A DNA stretch of 64,000 bases from Desertivirga arenae (lineage in GTDB: Bacteria; Bacteroidota; Bacteroidia; Sphingobacteriales; Sphingobacteriaceae): positions 186,001 to 250,000 of the forward strand of contig NZ_JAFEWE010000007.1 in NCBI RefSeq assembly GCF_017355785.1. The letters are read 5' to 3'. A program made the translations under genes and the position numbers. Positions 1 through 9,014 of the stretch are shown here, in pieces. The notes below the pieces were generated by a model. It was not told the DNA's origin. It worked only from the letters and a program-made list of their open reading frames with translations, and made no database searches. How positions within the stretch are numbered: the first letter of the stretch is position 1; every line of letters starts with the position of its first letter.

Positions 1-1
1 T

Positions 2-847
2 GCAAAAGTGAAGCAAACCCTTGCTAGTAAGGAAGCTGGCTTAGAGTTCGGATTGGCTGCTACCACAGCGGCAAGCATCCGTGCGGTCTTTCTTCCTGGG
101 TATAAAGCGAATGACGGAGCTATGGCTAACCGTCTTACTACCACTACCTTAAAAAGTATTCGTGCCGCTATTCATAAGCGAAGAGGGGAAAGGAATATAC
201 ATGACGGAGATCCTAATATGTTCTCGGGCTTCCAGTTTAACAAAAATTCTCCTTTGGATGAGTGCCTGAGGGTGAATCCACAGGTTAGAACAACCGAAGA
301 AGGAAGGATAGTCGTCAAGCTTCCGGCTTTTACAGAAAATGAGCTTCGCGGACCAGCAAAAGGTTATTATGTAATTCGTTTGATGGCCGTATCTTTCAAC
401 TTTAAGACTTCTCTGGCAAGTTATTTAAGCAGCAAAGAGATCAAAATTAATTACGGGAAAGGATTTGAAGGTGCTGAAATAGAGGTTCTTGAGTCGCTAC
501 CTCCAGGTCGCCTCGTTTTACTTGGAATGTTTGTTCATGCTTATAATTGGGACACCTTTGATGGATACACCCGACTTAATAGCAAAACCTGGAGTCCCGG
601 GGCAATTATAGGCGGATGGCAAGCACCAGAACAAGAAGAACCAGAAATGACAAATCGACTCGAAAAAGAAAAGGCTGTTGTTGGAGACGTTAAAATGTAT
701 CCATTGAGCTACTCAGGTGTGGAAATTCAAAGAAAATTCGAAGATATTTGGGCAAAGCAGGATAAAAAGGTAAAAGACCCAGTGCAAAAAAGACCTGCAA
801 TGCCTGATATAGATGAAGAACTGCCTATAGGTGATTTCAAGATATAA
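2..847 (+). CDS. Uncharacterised Bacteroidota protein, 5' end outside the window
   Basis: An open frame runs from the first bases of the window to a TAA at 845-847. The first in-window candidate start is a GTG at position 8, but the frame is open upstream of it (Ala-Lys before the Val), so the true start probably lies outside. The visible 281 or so residues show no signal peptide, membrane segment or catalytic motif. The N-terminal part is basic and helical in character (SIRAAIHKRRGERNIHDGD), the middle is beta-rich, and the C-terminus is charged and Lys/Pro-rich (KVKDPVQKRPAMPDIDEE). It resembles a type of uncharacterised protein common in Pedobacter-like genomes, but I cannot name a family or function. 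It converges on ccsBA, so the two are independent transcription units. Confidence 0.6.
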   Translation, partial: AKVKQTLASKEAGLEFGLAATTAASIRAVFLPGYKANDGAMANRLTTTTLKSIRAAIHKRRGERNIHDGDPNMFSGFQFNKNSPLDECLRVNPQVRTTEEGRIVVKLPAFTENELRGPAKGYYVIRLMAVSFNFKTSLASYLSSKEIKINYGKGFEGAEIEVLESLPPGRLVLLGMFVHAYNWDTFDGYTRLNSKTWSPGAIIGGWQAPEQEEPEMTNRLEKEKAVVGDVKMYPLSYSGVEIQRKFEDIWAKQDKKVKDPVQKRPAMPDIDEELPIGDFKI

Positions 848-944
848 AATTGAAATGAATGTGTTGAAGCACTTAAGCACCTAGGGGCCAGTGATTCAAA
901 AAATACTAACTGTTCGGTATAAGATATACGATAAGTGGGAGCAC

Positions 945-977
945 AAAAAAGCCCTGAAGCTATGAGAGCAGCAGGGC
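945..977 (-). terminator. Intrinsic terminator of ccsBA
   Basis: Read on the minus strand, GCCCTG (977-972) pairs with CAGGGC (956-951) and is followed at once by six T residues (950-945). A short internal GCT/AGC pairing can stabilise the loop. It lies about 70 bases past the ccsBA stop and is correctly oriented for that gene. Confidence 0.65.
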
Positions 978-1045
978 AACCTAAACCTTATCACAATTAT
1001 ATATTATACGAATACCTGGATCAAATAGTATACTTCAAGCGGTTT

Positions 1046-4000
1046 TTATTTTCTCTTGGACTTCAAAGGTGCTACAGTTTTTTGAACAATTACTGGCTTG
1101 TTTTTATATCGTTGATAGGACACAATAGCCAGAATAGCTACAATGGATACAGTGATGTATACCCATGATGGAATTGGAACAGGGTCACCCTGTGCATAGG
1201 AATGCAGGCCTGTAAGATAATAGTTCACTCCAAAGTAGGTCATGATGATTACCGAAAAGGCCAGCAGCGAGAGCAGGTTAAAGAGATATTTTCCACGCAT
1301 ACCTGGTATAAGGCGTATATGCAGCACGAAGGCGTAAACAATCACCGAGATGAAAGCCCAGGTTTCCTTTGGATCCCAGCTCCAGTAACGACCCCAACTT
1401 TCATTGGCCCATATCCCTCCTAGGAAAGTTCCAACTGTTAGAAGGAATATACCAACAGTTAGTGACATTTCATTCACGATCGTAAGCTCCAAAACAGAAG
1501 AAGCTACCTTTTTCGCGATCTTTTTGTGGTCGATAATATAGAGTACCAGCACTACCGTACCTAGCAAAGCACTTAGTCCAAAAAAGCCATAGCTGGAGGT
1601 AATAATTGCCACGTGCACCATTAACCAGTAGGATTTAAGTACGGGAACTAGCGGGGTGATCTGCGGATTCATTTGTGATCCTCCATGAGCGAAACCCATT
1701 AGGATAACGGCAATCAGACATCCAGCTGCAGGTATGAAAGCATTACTATTCCTATAAAGCAGCAATCCCGACATAACTCCAATCCAGCTGATAAACATTA
1801 CCGCCTCGTAACCATTACTCCATGGCTCATGACCTGAAATATACCATCGCACTCCAAGACCGAACATCTGTAAGAAGGCCGCTATGCTTATTATTATAAG
1901 GAGAAACTTAACTGCTTTGGACAAAGCGGTGGAATCACTAAAGAGCCTTCCAAAGGCAAGAGCAAGGATCACGGTTCCGAGCAGGGCGTAAGCGATCATC
2001 AGCTTCAGAAAGATGTTCCAGGAATTGTAACGAACTTCCATCTCGACTTTCGCAGCTGATGGTATAATATCTTTGCCTAGTTGAAGCTGTATTTGTTTAA
2101 GCGCTGTAAGTTTCTGGTTTGCCTCATTCCAATTCCCGGCTTCGATTGCATTGTTAACGCTGATCATGTAATCGACAGCTTCATTTTTTTGAGCAGGGGT
2201 ATTTGCCACAGGTGCCTGAGGTGCACTCCATGTATTGTTTTTATCTCCGGCAACAGGAAATACCCTCAAATACTGCCCATTGAGTAGCTGCTGCATTACC
2301 TGTAGCTTGTCGTTCAGATCAATGATATCTTTATCATATCCATTCTGTTCGGAGGGTTTCTTTGCGAAGGATTTTAGATATTCATCCTTAAGCTTAAAAT
2401 CTACGCCTCCATCAGCAGTTTGAGCAAGAAGATTCACCATGCTGGTATATCCTTCTTTATTAGCTTCTACAGTTTCCGATAATCCGGGACCTCCTTTAGT
2501 GCCCACCCTAATCAGTGGGACATTTACCCAATCGAAAGGACGGGCGGACATAGATAAAAAGAATTGGTTAGCACTTAGATTATAGAAGTTGTCTTTCTGG
2601 TAAAGCCGGCGAAGGATTTCCAGGGCCATAGTGTTGACCGGCTCTATACGACCATCAATATTTTGTACCAATAATCTACCAAAATTATCTGCATGGACCT
2701 TATCAATAAGGACAGAATTGGCAAAGGTTTTGGCGTCAAGCATTTGGCCAGCCAACAGCTGCTGGATCGCAGCAGCGTGATCATGGTCAGGTGCTTCAGC
2801 AGCAGCAGCCCTCGATGAGCTATCCTCTGCAGGAGCATGGTTATGCTGACTGTGGTCGTGATCGCTATGATCGTGTTGGCTATGGTCATGCTGGCCTGGC
2901 TCTTTCCCATGCATATCTATCTCCTGGCTTTGGCCAGCGAAAGGCAGGAATAGTAATAGCACTAACGTTGCTTTTGACCTTGATAAATCCTTTAGCTGTT
3001 GACCTAGCTTGTAAAAATGCGACCCCTTCCAGAACAGTGTTACAAAAAGACCTATGAACAGAAGGGCATACCCGATGTAAGTGATCCTGGTTCCCCAAAA
3101 ATCATGATTTACAGACAGTATTGTTCCCAGTTCATCAGGATCGTAACTAGACTGGAAAAAACGGTAGCCCTGTTCGTCCAATACATGGTTCATAAATATT
3201 TTATATGGACGATCAGTCTGTCCATTCTGGATTAATATATCAGACGAATAAGCTGCAGGGCTGTTGCTTCCGGGATACTTTTCCATCTTAAAATCTGTTA
3301 ACTTCAGGAAAAATGGCGCAAGGTATACTCTGGATCCATAGGCCATTGAAATAGGAAGTCCACCGATCTCGCTTTGAGACTGAAAGTCCGTCATACCCCT
3401 GCCTCCGTAGAAAGAAACAGTATCGATAGCTTTTGGTGTAGTAACCTCAACTCGTAGAAAGTCCAGGTCGTGCTCATTAGCCCGCTTATCACCTTCGAAA
3501 TAAATAATAGTACCTGGCTTTGCCGGCTGGGGAACTACAAAAGCAAGGTTGCCGAATTGATAAAGACTTCGAAGATGAAAATCCTGCAGTTTATCACCAG
3601 CAACTACTGCCTTTCTTTCCTGGGTAGCCATGATCATATAACTACCTTGAGATGGGGAGGATATGGTGTAGCCTGATACTCCCTCAGCAATATTAATCGC
3701 ACCAGGTGTCGGTTTATTATAGCTGATGATCATATCCTGTATAAGCTTGACGCTTCCGGATGGAATATACTTGTTAACCCTTTTGCCGTTTTCCAGTACC
3801 ACCAGGTGAAGGGTTGGGGTGCCTGATGGGTTAAGAACAAGCGAGTCTTGTGCACGGGGGTAAAAATCTACCACCCTCATTTTAACCCTTGACCCTTTGT
3901 AGTCGTATTCAGATACAAAAGACTTATGGAAAGGCTTTAGATACCAGGGGATACGGTTTGAAAGTAGGATTACAGGCACATCATCGTAAGCGAGGGCATG

Positions 4001-4393
4001 TTCATTTAAACCAATTTGCACCTTGAAGAACGTAGCCTCGGATACGACTTCATTGCTGGCGTTACCTTCACGGATATGCATTGTGCCTTCAAAACTGATA
4101 TAACGGGTAATAAATCCTCCAATAAAGATTATTATGAAGGCCAGGTGAAATACCAGGAGAGGGAGTTTCTTAACAGAGAGTAATTGATACCTTTTAATAT
4201 TGCCAACAAAATTTAAGATCAGCAATACCATGACAAGTTCGAACCACCAGCAATTATAAATTAATTGCTTTGCGACTGCCGTTCCATAGTCGTTCTCGAC
4301 AAAAGTCGCCAGCGCCATCGAGAATGCATAAAAAAGTAGCAGAGTACCCATCGTTCGGGTAGAGAACAGAATGTTAATGCTTTTGGAAATCAT
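1046..4393 (-). CDS. ccsBA: Fused ResB-CcsA cytochrome c assembly protein
   Basis: System II cytochrome c biogenesis protein that exports haem and attaches it to apocytochrome c outside the inner membrane. The N-terminal third is the ResB/CcsB half: several membrane segments within residues 1-100 and a large extracytoplasmic domain to about residue 440. The C-terminal third (about 740-1100) is the CcsA/CcmC-like half, with many membrane segments and the tryptophan-rich haem motif WGRYWSWDPKE (Asp near residue 1007). Between them lies a soluble region that opens with a histidine-rich stretch, residues 495-539, carrying 11 His in HDH/QHDH repeats. The length of 1115 residues fits the fused form common in Bacteroidota. 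The ATG at 4391-4393 is followed directly by the first hydrophobic segment. It is monocistronic here, divergent from the GH115 gene. The family call is certain; the role of the His stretch is inference. Confidence 0.93.
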   Translation of the reverse strand: MISKSINILFSTRTMGTLLLFYAFSMALATFVENDYGTAVAKQLIYNCWWFELVMVLLILNFVGNIKRYQLLSVKKLPLLVFHLAFIIIFIGGFITRYISFEGTMHIREGNASNEVVSEATFFKVQIGLNEHALAYDDVPVILLSNRIPWYLKPFHKSFVSEYDYKGSRVKMRVVDFYPRAQDSLVLNPSGTPTLHLVVLENGKRVNKYIPSGSVKLIQDMIISYNKPTPGAINIAEGVSGYTISSPSQGSYMIMATQERKAVVAGDKLQDFHLRSLYQFGNLAFVVPQPAKPGTIIYFEGDKRANEHDLDFLRVEVTTPKAIDTVSFYGGRGMTDFQSQSEIGGLPISMAYGSRVYLAPFFLKLTDFKMEKYPGSNSPAAYSSDILIQNGQTDRPYKIFMNHVLDEQGYRFFQSSYDPDELGTILSVNHDFWGTRITYIGYALLFIGLFVTLFWKGSHFYKLGQQLKDLSRSKATLVLLLFLPFAGQSQEIDMHGKEPGQHDHSQHDHSDHDHSQHNHAPAEDSSSRAAAAEAPDHDHAAAIQQLLAGQMLDAKTFANSVLIDKVHADNFGRLLVQNIDGRIEPVNTMALEILRRLYQKDNFYNLSANQFFLSMSARPFDWVNVPLIRVGTKGGPGLSETVEANKEGYTSMVNLLAQTADGGVDFKLKDEYLKSFAKKPSEQNGYDKDIIDLNDKLQVMQQLLNGQYLRVFPVAGDKNNTWSAPQAPVANTPAQKNEAVDYMISVNNAIEAGNWNEANQKLTALKQIQLQLGKDIIPSAAKVEMEVRYNSWNIFLKLMIAYALLGTVILALAFGRLFSDSTALSKAVKFLLIIISIAAFLQMFGLGVRWYISGHEPWSNGYEAVMFISWIGVMSGLLLYRNSNAFIPAAGCLIAVILMGFAHGGSQMNPQITPLVPVLKSYWLMVHVAIITSSYGFFGLSALLGTVVLVLYIIDHKKIAKKVASSVLELTIVNEMSLTVGIFLLTVGTFLGGIWANESWGRYWSWDPKETWAFISVIVYAFVLHIRLIPGMRGKYLFNLLSLLAFSVIIMTYFGVNYYLTGLHSYAQGDPVPIPSWVYITVSIVAILAIVSYQRYKNKPVIVQKTVAPLKSKRK

Positions 4394-4554
4394 TTAGTGT
4401 GAGTTTTTGCCGCCCCAGAAAAGGGACGATATTAGCTATTTTCAAAGGTCAATTTCTAAGTATTATAAAAAAAGATACTGCTATGATATTGGAATGATAC
4501 TCGCGTGAAAATTGCAGAGATTGAATCTTGTTTTATGTATAGCCGTAGATAATC

Positions 4555-4610
4555 TGATACAAATCGACAAAAGGTTGAAGCCGGATTGTGAATTGGGTTA
4601 GCTTATTTTG
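4555..4610 (+). promoter_or_regulatory. PUL 1 operator/promoter, copy A (before GH115)
   Basis: TGA (4555-4557), TCGAC (4564-4568) and TGA (4576-4578) form the shared element TGA-N6-WCGAC-N7-TGA. The promoter box TTATTTTG ends at 4610, exactly 46 bases after the T of TCGAC. No TTTG is seen at the -33 position, which suggests activator dependence. The GH115 start codon follows 33 bases later. Confidence 0.7.
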
Positions 4611-4642
4611 AAGTCTGAGAGTTAGATAACCAGTTTTTCAAA

Positions 4643-7615
4643 ATGAGCCGTTTTCATTCCATTTCTTTAAAGATAATATTAGGTATACTTTTTACAGGTC
4701 TCATTATGCAGGCCAGTGCACAGGTGCGGCTGGCAACAGGTAAGGTAAGCCGGAGTGATTTCTCCTTAATTGGTGCCCGTAATTCTGCTTCACTTTATTA
4801 CGATCAGCAGGATCACGAAGTAGTTAAAAGAATTACCAGGCTGTTTGCAGAGGATATTCGCAACGTAAGTGGAAAGCTCCCTACTGTGTCTTCAGCTGAA
4901 ATAAAACTGTCAGAGAACAGTGTTATAATAGGCACCCTTGGAAGTAATAGATTGATCGATAAATGGGCGCGTGAAGGAAAGATACAAAGCAGCGGCTTGA
5001 AAGGTAAATGGGAGTCGTACCTTATTCAGCTTGTTCAAAATCCCGCGCCTGGCGTCAAAAGAGCTCTGGTAATAGCAGGCAGCGATAGACGGGGGACAGC
5101 TTTTGGGGTTTTTTCTATTTCTGAGGCTATCGGAGTATCTCCATGGTATTGGTGGGCAGATGCTCCGGTGGTGAAAAGATCAGAAATTAGTCTTACCATA
5201 AAGACAATTGTTTCACATGAACCCTCTGTGAAATACCGGGGAATATATGTAAACGATGAAGACTGGGGCTTGCTGCGCTGGGCAAAGAGGACGTATGATG
5301 TAAAGCAAGGCAATATCGGCCCCAAAACATATGCCAAGGTATTTGAGCTTCTTCTCCGTCTTAAGGCTAATTACCTATGTCCTGCTATGCACGAAGCCAG
5401 TACTGCTTTCAATAAGATTCCGGAGAATAAGCTTCTTGCCGATAGTTTCGCTATCGTTATGGGATCGGTTCATGCAGAGCCACTCTTATTTAATAACGCC
5501 AGTGAATGGGATAAGAAGACCATGGGTGAATGGGATTACCTTACAAACAAGGAAGGTATAAATAAGGTGCTGAAGGAGCGGGTGAGAAATAACGGAGCTT
5601 ATGAAAATGTTTATACCCTGGCTTTACGGGGCATTCATGACAAGGCAATGTCTGTAAACAGTTCCATACAAGACAGGGTGAAGGTACTTAGTAATGCCCT
5701 TAGTGACCAGCGACAAATTCTTACAGACGTTATTGGTAAACCTGCAAACCAAATACCGCAGGCATTTACTCCATATAAGGAGGTTCTGGATATTTATTCT
5801 AATGGACTTGAGTTGCCGGAAGATGTAACGATAGTGTGGCCCGACGATAATTATGGTTATATAAAACGCTTGAGTAATTCGGCTGAAAGGAAACGCTCTG
5901 GTCGCTCAGGTGTTTACTACCATGTATCCTATCTTGGAAAACCTCATGATTACCTGTGGCTAAGCTCGACTCCACCAGCCCTGATGTACGAAGAGCTGCG
6001 CAAGGCCTATGATACTTCTGCCGATCGTCTTTGGCTCCTTAATGTAGGTGATATAAAATCATGCGAATTTCCATTCTCCTTATTTATGGATATGGCTTAC
6101 GATATAAGCAAGTTCGACTATAATATGATTGCGGGATATCATGCAACTTGGTTGAGCAAGATCTTCGGCGAACAGTACTATAAACCATTGCTAGATATTA
6201 CTAAATCATATTATCATCTGGCCTTTTCCCGGAAACCAGAAGCCATGGGATGGGGATATGAATGGAACACGAATAAGAATGGCAGAGAACGCACTACGGA
6301 TACCGACTTTTCATTTGCAAATTATCAGGAAGCAGAATCAAGATTAAAAGAATATGATCGTATTGGATCCGCCGCGGAGGATTTGATGAATAAGCTTCAG
6401 GATGATCAGAAAGCGTCTTTTTATCAGTTGCTCTACTACCCCGTGAAGGGCGCTGAACTAATGAATAAGATGCATTTGAATGCTCAGAAGAATCGTTGGT
6501 ACGCGCGCCAGCAAAGAAGCGCTACTAATGATCTGAAAAGCCAGGTAAAAGTTTATTACGATAGCTTACAGGTGATCACCAAGGGATACAACTCGCTATT
6601 AGACGGTAAATGGAATCATATGATGTCTATGGTTCAGGGAGTTACTGCTTCCTATTTTGAATTGCCGCATTTAGATTCTATCAAGTTAGAAGGATCGCCA
6701 CAATTGAATGTATTTGCAGAGGGAGAAGACGTGCTGAAAGGTAAATCAAGCTTTCATGCTCTGCCGTCGTTTAGTACTTATAACAGGCATTCATCCTATG
6801 TCGACATTTATAACAGCGGAAAAGGATCGCTTAACTGGAATATAAAAATCTCCGATAGTTGGATAATAACCAGCAAAAGTAGTGGTACAACAAGCACACA
6901 AGAGAGAATAGCGATCGCCGTTGACTGGAACAAAATACCATGCGGAGAGAAAGTGGCTGGTTCGATCACCATCAGCGCTGCAGGTAAAGAAGAGCAGGTG
7001 CTGATTTCAGTATTTAACCCTGTGTCACCATCTCTGGCTGAAACCAAAGGGTTATTTATAGAAGATAATGGCTATATCTCGATAAATGCAGCTGGCTTTC
7101 ATCGAAAAGTAGAAAACAACGATATAAAGATGAAAGTCATTCCGGGACTTGGTTACGAAGGCGCTTCTGTTCAGCTCGGCGATCCGGTTGCAGCTTTCCA
7201 GAACCCGGCAAGCAGTACAGTTCCTTGTCTTGAATACGATTTTTACACCTTCGATGCAGGTTCAGTAGATGTATACACTTATGCCTTGCCTACTTTTCCA
7301 CTTAGTACAGACAGGCCTCTCGGTCATGAAACTGCAGCCGGAGAAACGAGGTATGGAGTATGCATCAATGATGGTGCTGTTTCCCAACCTTCTACTTCTG
7401 CTATTGAGTATTCTCAGGTATGGTCTGAAAACGTGCTGAGGAACGCTGCTATTAAGAAATCTGTGCTTCATATCAATAAACCTGGCAAGCATACCTTGAA
7501 GATCCTTTGTGGAGACCCGGGACTGATCATTTCAAAAATAGTACTTGATTTTGGAGGTATGAAAAGATCGTACTTGGGGCCGCCGGTAACGAAATCCGGG
7601 GAGGAAGGGAAATAG
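4643..7615 (+). CDS. GH115 alpha-glucuronidase, secreted
   Basis: Likely removes glucuronic acid or 4-O-methyl-glucuronic acid side chains from xylan or a related backbone. The first 27 residues are a signal peptide (hydrophobic core, then QASAQV). The region from about residue 140 to 520 carries family-typical stretches: GSDRRGTAFGVFSISEAIGV, WYWWADAPV, a KYRGIYVNDEDWG stretch and the LKANYLCPAMHE segment. The C-terminal 300 residues are beta-rich, as in known GH115 enzymes, and the 990-residue length fits the family. It is the first gene after operator copy A and is followed 58 bases later by GH105, so the two are probably co-transcribed. GH115 enzymes act on internal as well as terminal glucuronosyl groups, which fits a role as a debranching enzyme. 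The exact substrate cannot be read from sequence. Confidence 0.9.
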   Translation: MSRFHSISLKIILGILFTGLIMQASAQVRLATGKVSRSDFSLIGARNSASLYYDQQDHEVVKRITRLFAEDIRNVSGKLPTVSSAEIKLSENSVIIGTLGSNRLIDKWAREGKIQSSGLKGKWESYLIQLVQNPAPGVKRALVIAGSDRRGTAFGVFSISEAIGVSPWYWWADAPVVKRSEISLTIKTIVSHEPSVKYRGIYVNDEDWGLLRWAKRTYDVKQGNIGPKTYAKVFELLLRLKANYLCPAMHEASTAFNKIPENKLLADSFAIVMGSVHAEPLLFNNASEWDKKTMGEWDYLTNKEGINKVLKERVRNNGAYENVYTLALRGIHDKAMSVNSSIQDRVKVLSNALSDQRQILTDVIGKPANQIPQAFTPYKEVLDIYSNGLELPEDVTIVWPDDNYGYIKRLSNSAERKRSGRSGVYYHVSYLGKPHDYLWLSSTPPALMYEELRKAYDTSADRLWLLNVGDIKSCEFPFSLFMDMAYDISKFDYNMIAGYHATWLSKIFGEQYYKPLLDITKSYYHLAFSRKPEAMGWGYEWNTNKNGRERTTDTDFSFANYQEAESRLKEYDRIGSAAEDLMNKLQDDQKASFYQLLYYPVKGAELMNKMHLNAQKNRWYARQQRSATNDLKSQVKVYYDSLQVITKGYNSLLDGKWNHMMSMVQGVTASYFELPHLDSIKLEGSPQLNVFAEGEDVLKGKSSFHALPSFSTYNRHSSYVDIYNSGKGSLNWNIKISDSWIITSKSSGTTSTQERIAIAVDWNKIPCGEKVAGSITISAAGKEEQVLISVFNPVSPSLAETKGLFIEDNGYISINAAGFHRKVENNDIKMKVIPGLGYEGASVQLGDPVAAFQNPASSTVPCLEYDFYTFDAGSVDVYTYALPTFPLSTDRPLGHETAAGETRYGVCINDGAVSQPSTSAIEYSQVWSENVLRNAAIKKSVLHINKPGKHTLKILCGDPGLIISKIVLDFGGMKRSYLGPPVTKSGEEGK

Positions 7616-7673
7616 GAACCACCCAGACAACTTGATGATAAAACAATATAAATCTGATTTAAACTAAACATTT

Positions 7674-8780
7674 ATGATAAAGCGAAGGATACTTGCGTTA
7701 ATGCTGCTTTTAACTGTGCAGCTTTCATTTGCTCAAAAGAAGCTTTTAAAGAATTTTCCCAAGGGCTATACACCAGAAGAGGTAGGAAACCGGTTAGCCT
7801 ATCGTTTCCTGGATGGAAAGCACATGCTACATGCTGGTAAATGGATCAGCTACCCCGAAACTTTTAATTGGACCGGTGCCCTTAAATTCGCTGCATTCAC
7901 GAAAGACAAGGAGCTTGTACAAAAGTTGCAGGACAGGTTTGAACCTTTATTTTCTTCAGAAAGCAAATTTTTACCTCCCAAGAATCATGTGGATTTGAAT
8001 ATGTTTGGAAGTTTGCCTTTTGAACTTTACCGTGTAACCAAAGACGACCGTTATTTTAACCTGGCAAAACCTTACGCTGATACTCAGTGGATCTTGCCAG
8101 AAAATGCAAATGCAAAGGAAAAGGCATGGGCCGATAAAGGCTATTCCTGGCAAACCCGCTTGTGGATAGATGATATGTATATGATCACCATCGTTCAGTC
8201 CCAGGCTTACAAAGTAACTGGAGATAAAAAATATATCAATAGGGCTGCGAAAGAGATGGTTATGTATCTGGATTCATTGCAGCGTCCAAACGGCCTTTTT
8301 TATCATGCCCCTGATGTGCCCTTCTATTGGGGAAGGGGGAATGGCTGGATGGCGGCAGGTATGGCTGTATTACTGCGAAACCTTCCAAAAGACAATGCAG
8401 ATCGCCCAAGAATACTAGAAGGATACAGGACAATGATGGAAAGTTTGAAGAACTACCAGACACCGAAGGGTATGTGGAATCAGTTAATAGACGACCCTGA
8501 CTGCTGGGCAGAGACTTCAGGATCGGCAATGTTCACCTACGCCCTGATTTCAGGCGTCAAGCAAGGATGGCTTGACGAAAAGGTGTATGCACCGGTAGCA
8601 AGGAAAGCCTGGATGGCTTTAATACCTTATATCAATGAGAAAGGTGACGTAACGGAGGTTTGCGTGGGTACGAACAAGAAAAACGACAAACAGTATTACT
8701 ATGACCGTCCGAGGCATGTGGGAGATTATCATGGGCAGTCACCTTATCTCTGGTGTACTTATGCTCTCCTGGAAAAATAA
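7674..8780 (+). CDS. GH105 unsaturated uronyl hydrolase, secreted
   Basis: Hydrolyses oligosaccharides that carry a 4,5-unsaturated uronic acid at the non-reducing end, the product of polysaccharide lyases (YteR/RhiN-type enzymes). A signal peptide ends near residue 20 (LSFAQ). The (alpha/alpha)6-barrel signatures are visible: TRLWIDDMYM (Asp166-Asp167, where the family has its catalytic Asp), HAPDVPFYWGRGNGWMAAGM and the CWAETSGSAMFTYAL segment. The 368-residue length is normal. It is the second gene of the GH115 unit. No polysaccharide lyase was recognised in this window, so the unsaturated substrate must be made by an enzyme encoded elsewhere or by an unrecognised one here. Family call is firm; the uronic acid and linkage are unknown. 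Confidence 0.9.
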   Translation: MIKRRILALMLLLTVQLSFAQKKLLKNFPKGYTPEEVGNRLAYRFLDGKHMLHAGKWISYPETFNWTGALKFAAFTKDKELVQKLQDRFEPLFSSESKFLPPKNHVDLNMFGSLPFELYRVTKDDRYFNLAKPYADTQWILPENANAKEKAWADKGYSWQTRLWIDDMYMITIVQSQAYKVTGDKKYINRAAKEMVMYLDSLQRPNGLFYHAPDVPFYWGRGNGWMAAGMAVLLRNLPKDNADRPRILEGYRTMMESLKNYQTPKGMWNQLIDDPDCWAETSGSAMFTYALISGVKQGWLDEKVYAPVARKAWMALIPYINEKGDVTEVCVGTNKKNDKQYYYDRPRHVGDYHGQSPYLWCTYALLEK

Positions 8781-8882
8781 GGATAGACGCTGAAGTTTTT
8801 AAATGGTCAGATGATTTTTTCTCAAATAAGGTTTCCTTATCCTTAAATGATCTCAATTATAAAGTCACCTTAATGGAAATCT

Positions 8883-8938
8883 TGAGACGTATCGACAAAA
8901 GGATGAGTGGATTATAGCTGAGGAATCCTTTTATTTTG
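8883..8938 (+). promoter_or_regulatory. PUL 1 operator/promoter, copy B (before GH43-SusCD)
   Basis: TGA (8883-8885), TCGAC (8892-8896) and TGA (8904-8906), then TTATTTTG ending at 8938, again 46 bases from T to G. The core TCGACAAAAGG is identical to copy A over 11 bases, while the sequence between operator and promoter box has diverged. There is no -33 TTTG. The next start codon is 77 bases on. Confidence 0.7.
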
Positions 8939-9014
8939 AGCAATACCAATTAAATCGTAAAACCTTGCGACAGATACCCTGATTTCCCGGATCTATTGCA
9001 AATAAATTTATTTT

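Noticed and set aside
1046-1423. Plus-strand frames inside ccsBA and, likewise, the many short opposite-strand frames in the PUL genes
   Set aside because: They are shadows of well-supported genes with no start signals or family features of their own.
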